A program made the translations under genes and the position numbers. From Pyrrhoderma lamaoense (taxonomy: Eukaryota; Basidiomycota; Agaricomycetes; Hymenochaetales; Hymenochaetaceae): 64,000 nt of DNA. The stretch is from assembly GCA_002794735.1 (NCBI GenBank), contig NBAZ01000029.1, positions 1 to 64,000 of the forward strand, read 5' to 3'. Of the stretch, positions 23,449 to 34,180 are shown one piece after another (position 1 is the first letter of the stretch; each line of letters begins with the position of its first letter). Below the pieces are notes generated by a model, which made no database searches, was not told where the DNA came from, and worked only from the letters and a program-made list of their open reading frames with translations.

Positions 23449-26244
23449 TCAGGTCAGAAATATAGACGAACCGTGTTGAAAAACATACTTTTGCTTCTTC
23501 GACGAATGCCCTTCATCGACTCCTACAGTAGATCGTTTGAAAGCCGTTTTCTCGATCTTATCCGAAGATATGCGGACGATCTCAAAGTCGTCTATAGCAA
23601 CAACGCGAAGAAAACTAATAAATTGCTCGTGAAGTTCAGGTAATTCATATTTGATAGACTGTGGATCATCGACTTCCTTGACTTCGTACTCCTCCACAAT
23701 CATTTCACGTACTAAATCCAAAGCTGAACCAAAGTCTTTGAAATATCCGGGAATGCATTTCATATATCTATCGTAAATTCCTATAGTCTTGATGAAGTTC
23801 TGTCGTTTCGCTGAATCTAAGACTCCGGAGAAGAGGTATTTCCGATTCGTCCTACGGGTGACAATATTCCCTCGATCAAGGAGTTCGTCCTTCTTCTCAA
23901 ACGAGAACAAAGCCCAAACTAAGGCCCACCAAACGGACTCGACATCGTGGATATAATTATAAAAAATACCACCATCATCTTCGGTGTCTAATTCTAGTTC
24001 TTTACATTTGGCTCTTTTCGCGCGCATCCTTGCGTTCACGTCAAACCTCCCGCCAGTCCTTATCGGTCGGCCTTTTTGATTGGATCTAAAAAGATAATCT
24101 TGTTCTGCTATCTCAATTGCCATGAAATCAGGTGTGCCCTATGGTTGAGTTGTCAGTATAAGCAGGATCTTGTAATGATATATGATAAATTACATACCGT
24201 TCGAACATCATATCTGGCACCCTCTCCGGCCCTCTTGGCAAATTCTAGGTCACCAATCATTCCCCGTTTCCTATTTGTGATAGGATCTGTATATAAGTAG
24301 ATATTTCCTCCACTAATATCTCGGTGCACCCATCCTGCCTCATTTATGCGTCGAAGAGCTAGATATGGTCAGTATTATCATCAGGTGTTCCAGAAATTAT
24401 GATACTTACTCTCAAGCACGTCAATTGACACAAGTATGATATCCATGCTGTTCTTCAAGTTATAAAACGGGGTCGCAACCTCCTTGTATAAGATACGATA
24501 ATGATATCGATGGTTGACCCTCTTCTCTTGATTATCTTCCCGGGTTCGAGGTGTCTGACTCTCAGTATCATTATTCTCATTCTCTGACCCGATCATCATC
24601 TTCTCAGACACAACCTCTACAGAAGTCAATGAATCGATCCGCTCTGAGAGATCTAGTGACTTCTCTCCAAGCATCATCATCTCAGTATGATCATCAATGT
24701 CTCCTACCTTAACCCTCCCATACGCTAGAGGGGTAAGAATATGCTCGTCAACATACTCCCGGTCATTCTCATCTTCAATATCTCTCAGAATTTGCTCCCG
24801 TATTACACACTCAGGAATCTTCCCGTCTTCTATCCAGTAATCCTTCACAACACCTAGCTCAGCTCTATTCTCATCGATAATCTTATGAGCTTTGTAAATA
24901 CGGGCCCCTGAACCGAGGGTCATCTTCGATCGCTGAAGTGAGAGTGCCATTGACTCGTCTGTTTGTACACGGATACCAGAAACATCGATTGTGTGGACAC
25001 GCTCTCCATCGACAAGACTCGTAGATATACTTGGATCCCATCCAAGATCCGATTTAGACGCGTATAACGAAGAGAGAAATATCCTGATCACACTCTCGTG
25101 GTCCTACACATGCTTCACTTAGTATCAGTGTATGTATAAGTGAAAGAAAGTGCATACTTTATTGAAGTCGATTCCATTACTGACGAGTATCGAACTTCTT
25201 GAAAGGAACCATACATGCATAGATCCGTTGCTGAATTCAATCCCGTATACGAATCTTCGGTAGAGATCATGTGCCATCATATGTTGCATGCAGTGAACAA
25301 TTTCACCAATATCCTACTCCAGATGTTAGAGTTAGAGAATAACACTATGACCAACTCTGACTCACATCACAATAATCATCATGTTTACCATCACTGAGCA
25401 AGATAGGAACGGCAATAATATTCCAATACTTCTTATTTTCATGTTTCCCTGTATGGTCAGTGACGAATAGTGCAGCGTCTATATTGGTCTCTGCAGACAA
25501 TGATATTCGATTGTCCCCTGACTCAAAATCCAATGTATTCCATGATCTATTTGATGACACTTTATTCGCCTCGTATTTCAGTGCTGTTATAATACTCTGC
25601 AGTGTCTTCCCCATGGTTATGCTGTTGCGATTATCTCTCTTCTTAGACATGTCTACTCCCTTCCATCTATATCTTCCTTTCCCCATAGTCTTAAGAATGT
25701 GTCTCCTCTTCATTCCTTCACATACCACCTCAGTATCCAGACCTTGACGAAGTGGTGGTAGAACATGTTCGAAGAGGTACTTATCAGACACATGACATAT
25801 TGCTCTTCCAGTACCAACCATAATCCCTTTTTGATATATTTCGTAAGATCCGGATACCATATCAAGTGAAGATTTCCGTTGTAGATTCTCTGTCATGCTC
25901 ATATTGATATTATCTTCCAATGTATTCTCTACATGTGAAAATGCAGCCTCCGATGATGATAAATTATCAAAGTTGGGAGGACCGGAGACTTGATTCCAAT
26001 CTATGAAAAGATAATCTAGTTGAGTGTGCATTAAGCAATGATGTATAAATTGGTGGGAGAACGTACTTGCATCCTCTTTTGTCTGGTCCGGAAGTTGAGT
26101 CTCTTTCATGTTGACTGTACAAGGTGGATCTGAAATCGGATTCGAGAGCTCATCTGGATAATTCGAAGAGCTCTCTCCAACATTGTGAATATAAGCACAG
26201 TCTAGGAGACTGATATCCAGAAGTGTCTCATTCCGGTCTATCAT
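23449..26244 (-). CDS. FunK1-family protein kinase, copy D (type II)
   Basis: Proposed exons are 26244-26067, 26000-25366, 25313-25158, 25103-24410, 24358-24198 and 24138-23449, about 837 residues. Exon 1 starts MIDRNETLLDISLL and is unlike the other copies. Exon 2 has KYLFEHVLPPLRQGLDTE. Exon 4 is fully type II (STSLVDGERVHTIDVSGIRV, VVKDYW as the lysine motif). Exon 5 encodes HRDISGGN and IGDLEFAK; exon 6 begins GTPDFMAIE and contains HDVESVWW. The usual stop after KKQKYVF is lost, adding about nine residues. Intron 1 is 66 nt, a multiple of three, with no stop, so an unspliced message would stay in frame. From exon 4 through exon 5 it is nearly identical to copy E. It faces psi-P3 head to head across a 0.5 kb spacer. 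Confidence 0.85.
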
Positions 26245-26743
26245 ATCCGGATGCAAGGACCAGCAAGAACGGATGGGAATCGTAATACTAAGAATGGATG
26301 GTGGTTTGTACTAAAACGCGACAAGTCACGGCTTGGATCCATTAGATGGTGACGTCATCTGAGCCCTTTACAGTCTCAAAGAAGATTTCCATAGAAGGAC
26401 GGCTCTTGCCCCGATTTGGATACGTTATACTAATAGGGTGGAGTCGAACCAGCTGCTATGCTTAGTACAAGTCATTGGTTCTTGAATCATTCTATAGTTA
26501 GATTTTCAGTTCAACTGTTCTTCTGAGGTTCTTACTCGCACTACATTTCAGTTCAAATTATCAACAGTGTTTCTTCCTATTATTATGTGTCTATTGAATG
26601 TGTCTGTTACATGCTTATTACGTGACAAGTACCATTATTCTTCTAATGGATCTGATTCATGACTAGTCACGTTTTAATACAAACCACCATCGATTCTTAG
26701 TATTATGATTCCCATCCGTTCTTGCTGATGCTTGCATCCGGAT
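26245..26743. repeat. Head-to-head spacer between D and psi-P3 (spacer S2)
   Basis: This short divergent spacer is duplicated between psi-P4 and psi-P5 (40040-40538). Its ends are inverted copies of one another (GGATGGTGGTTTGTACT on the left, AGTACAAACCACCATC type on the right), so both genes carry the same promoter block. The middle holds a TGACGTCA palindrome. A TGGTTCGACTCCA-like stretch on the minus strand resembles a tRNA T arm, but no full tRNA folds. Confidence 0.7.
26350..26357. promoter_or_regulatory. TGACGTCA palindrome (CRE/ATF-type site)
   Basis: A perfect 8-bp palindrome lies about 105 bp upstream of the kinase D start and is kept in the duplicated spacer at 40145-40152. It equals the consensus bound by ATF/CREB bZIP factors, which in fungi include stress regulators. 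Function here is inferred from sequence only. Confidence 0.4.
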
Positions 26744-27202
26744 ACGGTAGACCGGGATAACACACCTAATCCCACATCTCTGGATGCCAATCTCATAGAC
26801 CGTGCTTGTATGCACAGTTTCGGAGAGAGCTCTTCGAATCATCCGGATGAGCTCTCGAATCCTGTTTCAGATCCACCCTATTCAGCCAACATGAAAGAGA
26901 CTCCGATTCCAGACCGAACGAAAGTGCATGCAGGTATGCTTTCCCGTTGAGTTTTACATTAGCATCCAATACACACTCAACTAGATCACCTTTTCATAGA
27001 TTGTAATCAAGTCTCTGGTCCCAAGTTTGATAATTTATCATTGACGGGGTCTACATTCTCACATGTAGAGAATAAACCAAACAATAAGATGCTTATGATT
27101 AGCGGTAAATACTCCAATTATTTTCGGCAGTATGAGATTCCGATTCCTTCAGAGCTTTCCTCCAAGAAGCTGATCGGGGTAAATAATAAAAAATAAGGAT
27201 GT
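26744..27202 (+). pseudogene. FunK1 pseudogene psi-P3 with exon 2-exon 4 fusion
   Basis: The expected start is mutated to ACG at 26744 (ATG in the duplicate at 40539), although an in-frame ATG lies four codons upstream. Exon 1 (DRDNTPNPTSLDANL...KVHAG) is spliceable at about 26935. Exon 2 then runs NQVSGPKFDNLSLTGS before jumping directly into the middle of exon 4 (YEIPIPSELSSKK), so the rest of exon 2, exon 3 and half of exon 4 are deleted. The frame breaks in a poly-A run near 27190. LTR L3 then cuts it off. The same deletion is present in psi-P5. Confidence 0.8.
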
Positions 27203-27959
27203 TGTAGAACCAGCTAAGTGCTTGGCCGGTCGTAGTGCATACATAATGCACTTTCTAACTCGCCCGAGAAGTCCATTGCTACTACTCGGCCGCGCGCCTC
27301 GTTCACTTCTCTTACTATTTAGCTTCACTTTCTACTCTTACTCGAGGGTAGGGTTCGTTTATATGACCCCCTCGTTTCTGATAGCTTAAACCCTTAATCC
27401 ACTGGCATATAGCCACCTGGACGCCATACATTCCTTATTATCTACTCTTTATCTAGCGTTTTGTTATATAAGCCTCCAGGCTTGAGGCCGTAGTTAATCA
27501 ATCAATTCCCAATCAATTCCTAGCTACTCCTCTCGGTCGCCATCTTTCTACACCCCCCCCCATGTAGCTCTCTACTAGTCTCCTGTACTCTTTATCTACT
27601 TCTCTGCTGCTTGATTAGCCTGCCCGGGCGCGCTTGTAACGCTCTGACCGTACTGCGAGTCGTCCGGGCGGACTGAAATACATACATTTTTACCTCAAAC
27701 TACAGCCTCGGTCGGGGCTCTGTTCTATACGTTTCTACTACCTTTACTGGTCAGTGAAGTCTCAGCTCGCCTCAAGGTCTCTATCCGTCTCTACGGCCCG
27801 ACCGAGATCTCGGCCGGACGGCCGAGGTCGAGTATATCGCTATTTAGCCCCCAAATCTTAGCCTGAGCATCGTGTCTAGTGTAGGCAGGCTCTAAACCCC
27901 ACATCCTCACCACAAAATACGACACCAAGGTCAAAATCTGACCAAAAGTTTAGTTTTCA
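27203..27959 (+). mobile_element. Solo LTR (family LTR-1), copy L3
   Basis: It starts TGTAGAACCAGCTAAG and ends TAGTTTTCA, about 757 bp. It matches L2 throughout, including the TATATAAGCC box and a poly-C run near 27555. The flanking 4-bp words (ATGT and GTGT) do not match: the left flank is kinase exon 4 and the right flank is kinase 3' flank. This copy therefore sits at a recombination joint rather than a simple insertion. Confidence 0.8.
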
Positions 27960-28870
27960 GTGTAGCCATCCACTTTCATAGATACTATACTTTCATTACT
28001 TCACTGAGGACTAGAATGTTCAAAACCCGCTTGTTAGATTGCTCTGTCCCCCCCCCCCCCATAGCGTAGCATATTGTACTGTATCTGTTCTGGAATCTAG
28101 CATAATCTCTCATGTATCTCTTTCCACAACTTATTGTATATCATTCCATTCATGATTAGAACTTAGAGTTGGTATTGTTAATGAATAGTTTTTCCTGGTA
28201 TCTTAAACAAGGAGCAACCGATTCAGAACCTGAGGCAAAAACTCATCGCTCAATATTCTTATAAGCCACGACTAGGATAATGGACCATTGGCTTGGTAAT
28301 GACAATCAGTCTGAGTGTTATGCTACCCACCGAAAGCCCTTGTTTGAGACTCGATTACTATAAATTCGCTATTCAAGGCAATGTCTTGCTTCAGAAATGT
28401 CTCTGTTCCTTCCGAATACACAACACTCGCAAGGGTAGGACATTCATAGAGAAATGACGTATGATCGAGGTAGCCCTTGTCTCAAACAGACTAGTAGTAA
28501 GACGGAGTCAAACCAACTATGCAAATACTCGTAAAGACATATTATAAAGGGCTGCGACAGACTTAGCCAATAATCGTATGGTGAGATCTACATAGCAACT
28601 TGGATAAACACCAGTATCATCAGAGAGAAGAAGTACTGATATGAGTCTCAGGTAGATTCGAGATAGAAAGGTAAAAGATATTAGTAGTGGCGATATACCA
28701 AATATCTCAAATTTAAAAAATTACATCATACTAGTTTGAGATATACACTACTCAAGCATACTACTTTCCCTTGAGTGTCACAGACAAATTATACAAATAG
28801 TATGGACTCAAGATTAAAAATAAAATGTAGAATCTGTTTAAATCTGGACTACTATCATGGCTGAGTAACG
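27960..28870. repeat. Kinase 3' flank and distal flank between L3 and kinase E
   Basis: The stretch 27960-28450 is the proximal kinase 3' flank in plus orientation, with a poly-C run near 28050. From about 28450 to 28760 comes the distal flank (TGAGTCTCAGGTAGATTCGAG, GGTAAAAGATATTAGTAG). The last ~110 bp (GGACTACTATCATGGCTGAG) lead into the truncated exon 6 of kinase E and recur before copy J. No gene. Confidence 0.6.
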
Positions 28871-31578
28871 CTATAATCTTGCTTGATTGTTTTCTGGTTT
28901 ATCGGGAGACATGCGGACAATAGCGAAGCTCTCCATATTGACATGGCGAAGGTAAGCAATGAATCGGGCATGAAGTTTCGGCGATGTGTATTTGATAGAC
29001 TGCGGGTTATCGACTTCCTTGGCTCGATACTCATCCACAATTTCCTCCCGCACAAGATCCAACGCTGCTGTGATGCTGAGGAAGTAGTCGGGAATGCACT
29101 TGGTGTAATTGTCGTATTTTTCTAGTATTTCGAGAAAGTTTTGGCGATCCGTTGACTTTAAGATTCCAGAGAAGAGATTTTTCTGAATCCTCTTACGGGT
29201 GACAATATCCCCTCGATCAAGAAGTTCACCCTCCTTCTCAAACGTGAACAGCGCCCAGATCATGACCCACCATGCGGATTCAATATCATGGATATAATTG
29301 TAAAAAATGCCATTACTATCGGACTTAGATCTCAGAATCCCAAGTCTGGCTAGTTTCGCGCGCATCGCTGCGTCAAAGTCCGCTTCAGTGTCTGTCGATT
29401 GACTTAACTGCTCGGATCTAAAAAGATAATCTTGGTCTGCTATTTCAATTGCCATGAAATCAGGTGTGCCCTATGGTTGAGTTGTCAGTATAAGCAGGAT
29501 CTTGTAATGATATATGATAAATTACATACCGTTCGAACATCATATCTGGCACCCTCTCCGGCCCTCTTGGCAAATTCTAGGTCACCAATCATTCCCCGTT
29601 TCCTATTTGTGATAGGATCTGTATATAAGTAGATATTTCCTCCACTAATATCTCGGTGCACCCATCCTGCCTCATTTATGCGTCGAAGAGCTAGATATGG
29701 TCAGTATTATCATCAGGTGTTCCAGAAATTATGATACTTACTCTCAAGCACGTCAATTGACACAAGTATGATATCCATGCTGTTCTTCAAGTTATAAAAC
29801 GGGGTCGCAACCTCCTTGTATAAGATACGATAATGATATCGATGGTTGACCCTCTTCTCTTGATTATCTTCCCGGGCTCGAGGTGTCTGACTCTCAGTAT
29901 CATTATTCTCATTCTCTGACCCGATCATCATCTTCTCAGACACAACCTCTACAGAAGTCAATGAATCGATCCGCTCTGAGAGATCTAGTGACTTCTCTCC
30001 AAGCATCATCATCTCAGTATGATCATCAATGTCTCCTACCTTAACCCTCCCATACGCTAGAGGGGTAAGAATATGCTCGTCAACATACTCCCGGTCATTC
30101 TCATCTTCAATATCTCTCAGAATTTGCTCCCGTATTACACACTCAGGAATCTTCCCGTCTTCTATCCAGTAATCCTTCAGAACACCTAGCTCAGCTCTAT
30201 TCTCATCGATAATCTTATGGGCTTTGTAAATGCGGGCTCCTGAACCGAGGATCATCTTCGATCGCTGAAGAGAGAGTGCCATTGACTCGTCTGTTTGTAC
30301 ACGGATACCAGAAACGTCGATTGTGTGAACACGCTCTCCATCGACAAGACTCGTAGATATACTTGGATCCCATCCAATATCCGATTTAGACGCGTATAAC
30401 AAAGAGAGAAATATCCTGATCACACTCTTGTGGTCCTACACATGCTTCACTTAGTATCAGTGTATGTATAAGTGAAAGAAAGTGCACACTTTATCGAGGT
30501 CAATCCCATTACTGACGAGTATCGAACTTCTTGAGATGAGCCATACATGCATAGATCTGTTGCTGAATTCAATCCCGTATACGAATCTTCGGCAGAGATC
30601 ATGTGCTATCATATGTTGCATGCAGTGAACAATTTCATCAATATCCTACTCCAAATATCAGAATTAGAGAATAACACTATGACCAGCTTTGACTCACATC
30701 ACAATATTTATCATGTTTACCATCACCGAACAAGATAGGAACGGCAATATCATTCCAATACTTCTTATTTTCATGTTTCCCTGTACGGTCAGTGACGAAT
30801 AGTGCAGCGTCTATATCGGTATCTGCAGACAATGATATTCCATTCTTGTTTGCATTAAATTCCAACGTATTTTGTGACCCATCTGATAACGCTAAATTTG
30901 CCTCATATTCAAGTGCTGCTATAATATTTCTGATTTTCTCCCCTATAGCTATTTCTTTCTTATTATCTTTCTTCCTGCACGTTATCAGACCCTTCCATCT
31001 GTATATCCCATCCCCCATACTCATAAGAGTATGTCTCCTCTTCAATCCATTACATACCCTTTCAATGTCCAAGTCTCGCCGGAGCGGTGGTAGGACATGT
31101 CCGAAGAGATACTCATCAGATACATGATGTATTGGAGGATCGATACAGTTCATGAACCGATGTATCTTGCAATGACTGGAAGATATATCTTGTGTTGATG
31201 TCAGCTGTATAATACTGTCCTTGTTCATAATGAGATTATCTCTCGAACTAGTCTCCACATATGCTGATGCAGCGGCGAGAGTATCTGGTAGATCACACTT
31301 ATAATCAGTGGAAACTTGATGCGAATCTATGATATAAATATATTCATCAGATGATTGTTCTGTCAATAATAATGTATATGTTAGTGGAAGAACATACCTG
31401 ATTTCTCCTTGGTATCATTAAGGATCTGAGTCTCTTTCATGATGGATGAGTACGGTAGATCTAGTTTCGAATACTTTGAAGAGCTCTTCTCACTGTTATC
31501 GTCATTGCATGTATAAGGACGTATTTGAAAATTCGCGTGCAGAGATGCAGGTATGGGTATATCATCCCGGTTTACCAT
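28871..31578 (-). CDS. FunK1-family protein kinase, copy E (type II, short tail)
   Basis: Proposed exons are 31578-31398, 31326-30698, 30645-30490, 30435-29742, 29690-29530 and 29470-28871, about 806 residues. Exon 1 is MVNRDDIPIPASLHAN, identical to copy F. Exon 2 has EYLFGHVLPPLRRDLD; exon 4 has VLKDYW. Exon 5 carries HRDISGGN and IGDLEFAK, and exon 6 GTPDFMAIE and HDIESAWW. The C-terminus ends SPDKPENNQARL: the usual TVDDDEGHSSKKQK tail was replaced where foreign flank sequence joins at about 28900, as also in J. Kinase motifs are complete, so loss of the basic tail may change localisation (inference). It faces F head to head, with exons 1-5 of the pair nearly identical. Confidence 0.85.
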
Positions 31579-34180
31579 AATTGGATGCGGACACTAGAGT
31601 GAGGACGAGATAGAAATTACAGAGCTAAAGGTAGATGGTGGTTTGTGATTCGACTAGATGAAAGACAGTAATTTTCACATCTATAGAGATACATGTAATA
31701 AACACGTAACACTGTTCAACATACACATAAGGAAGTGATAATGATAGAAAGAAGTGCGATTGTAAGAATGGACTTGAGCGTGATTTAAAGAACGGTTATG
31801 CAGCTCAGAGATTGCAAAGAAGATAGAAACATAAAAAAAAATGTGAACCGACGATACAGTTGCGCCGTGACCTTAGTGATGAATAGTCATAACAAACTTC
31901 CATCTCTTATTCTCAACTTCAAGACCCTACTCCAGTATTTGTAAGAGAGGAAGAGATATAGCGTGCTCACAGGGAATGAATAGCTCTGGGTAATGTTATG
32001 TATATTACTATCAATACACAAAATATGTTCTTTATAGAATCATTACCACTGATAATATCGAATGCCCTTCTATTTCGAGCCTTTCTGGCATTAATTCTCA
32101 TGTCTCTTTGTACTGTATGCTGCTGGCATTGCATTCATTATGTATGCTGGCTCTATCAAACGAGCACTCCTGAGCTCAAGCTCTATGATAATAAGAAAGT
32201 ACTTAAAGTATGCTCAGGGGTAAATCTACCAGCGAACCCCTATAGTTAGTCTCTACAAGGTATTGCATATCCCGTTCAGCCCTAACTTAATATGCGTCTT
32301 ATCATACTTATCAAACTAGGACAATGTCTGCCTTGATTGTGCTTGATTCTCTGTAATGTCCCTGCATCCGTAAACTCTATGAATCAGAAATGAGCCTGTG
32401 ATCTCACGGCATGTCTTTACCCTCTATAACTCTATCCCTGATCTTTAGAAAGTGCTATGGGTATGCGAGTCCTGGTCATTTTATCATCTGTGATGCTGTG
32501 CCTTTTGTCAAGTCGGTTTGTTTGTGTGCACAAAAGGCGCCAAACTTTATAGTCGCCCTTACATAGTACACTGAAAACTAAACTTTTGGTCAGATTTTGA
32601 CCTTGGTGTCGTATTTAGTGGCGAGGACGTGGGGTTTAGAGTCTGCCTACACCAGACACGATGCTCAGGCTAAGATTTGGAGGCTAAATAGCGAGATACT
32701 CGACCTCGGCCGTCCGGCCGAGATCTCGGTCGGATCGTAGAGACAGATAGAGACCTCGAGGCAAGCTGAGACTTCACAGACAAGTAAAAGTAGTAGAAAC
32801 GTATAGAACAGAGCCCCGACCGAGGCTGTAGTTTGAGGTAAAAGTGTATGTATTTCAGTCCGCCCGGACGACTTGCAGTACGGTCAGAGCGTTACAAGCG
32901 CGCCCGGGCAGCCTAATTAAGCGGCAGAGTAGTAGATAAAGAGTACAGGAGACTAGTAGAGAGCTACTCGGGGGGGGGGGGTGAATAGACTGTGAAGTAA
33001 TTTACTGGGGATTGGTTGGGAACTAACTGATTGACTACGGCCTCAAGTCTGGAGGCTTATATAGCAAAACGCGAGATAAAGGTTAGATAATAAGGAAGGC
33101 ATGGAGTCCAGGTGGCTATATGCGACTGGACGAAGGGTTTAAGCTATCAGAAACGAGGGGGTCGTATAAACGAACCCTACCCTCGAGTAAGAGTAGAAAG
33201 TGAAGCTAAATAGTAAGAGAAATGAACGAGGCGCGCGGCCGAGTAGTAGCAATGGACTTCTCGGGCGAGTTAGAAAGTGCATTATAAATGCACTACGACC
33301 AGCCAAACACTTAGCTGGTCCTACAACACTATGTTTTATATACAGCCCTTGCTTATAATACCCTAAGTATTATGATTGTTTCAAAAAGAAGTAAAGCATA
33401 CACATGTATTGAGCTCACCGAGTTTCGACTTAAGATTATACTGAAAACACTGACAGTCCAAAGACTGGTATCTCCTGATCCAGCCCGATCCGTAAGATAC
33501 TACAGTGTTAGTATAATCAATATGACTTAAAGTGAAACATTGGGTGAACGAAGAACTTCACATATACATGCATACTTATGGGATCACGCTCCTAGATCAG
33601 ATACGGATCTCTCTTGCTTCAATGCCGAGTACTCTTCACAGAAGTACCCGAGACAAGTTAATAACTACGACATCAAAATGGTGCTCAAACAAGGCCAGGG
33701 AAAACCCGCTGGTGTCATTCAGTATATGGAACGCAGTTACTGATAGTGATTTAATTATACGCTCTGAGATATTACTCCAACAGTGAGCCATCCTACACAG
33801 GGCTGTGCAAGTAAGGCCATAAACAAAGAAAGTTGCAAACCACTTCAATGAAAAGTTGTTCAGATCAATATTCTCGAATTATCTACGCGAGGTTGAGTTG
33901 TGCTGCACAATGGTAGTTGAAATTCTGCTGATACACAGTGACAAGTCCCATTATACCATGCATAGTCATCGCCTTTGACTGAACGAATACAATCAACTTG
34001 AATGGAAGTGGTGTCTACTATGTGTCTGTTGAATGTGACTATTACAGTGTTACGTGTTTATTACATGTATCTCTATAAATGTGAAAATTACTGTCTTTCA
34101 TCTAGTCGAATCACAAACCACCATCTACCTTTAGCTCTGTAATTTCTATCTCGTCCTCACTCTAGTGTCCGCATCCAATT
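31579..34180. repeat. Head-to-head spacer between kinases E and F (spacer S1, reversed, with LTR)
   Basis: This is the same spacer as 17235-19026 and 50280-52095 but in reverse orientation, lengthened by LTR L4. An 83-codon frame at 31998-32249 is nearly identical in the H/I spacer (51647-51396, minus) but has an in-frame TGA in the B/C spacer, so it is not called as a gene. Frames at 33532-33786 recur likewise without consistent conservation. Confidence 0.75.
32572..33325 (-). mobile_element. Full-length solo LTR (family LTR-1), copy L4
   Basis: Reading plus, it begins TGAAAACTAAACTTTTGG and ends GGTCCTACA, about 754 bp, the reverse complement of L2. It is flanked by ACAC at 32568-32571 and 33326-33329. 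The empty site survives in the sister spacers (near 18055 and 51100, minus strand), where TACATAGTACACTATGTTTT is continuous. The insertion therefore postdates the spacer duplication or that arm's divergence. Confidence 0.9.

Noticed and set aside
26425..26475. tRNA-like TGGTTCGACTCCA on the minus strand (also near 40245)
   Set aside because: Only a T-loop-like stretch is present; the T stem mismatches and no acceptor or anticodon arm can be folded.
31998..32249. 83-codon hydrophobic frame, nearly identical at 51647-51396
   Set aside because: The B/C spacer copy has an in-frame TGA, and differences there are mostly amino-acid changing. The conservation is explained by recent spacer duplication.
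33532..33786. Overlapping 67- and 84-codon frames repeated in the spacers
   Set aside because: Two frames are open over the same bases, the third spacer copy is disrupted, and no domain is recognised.
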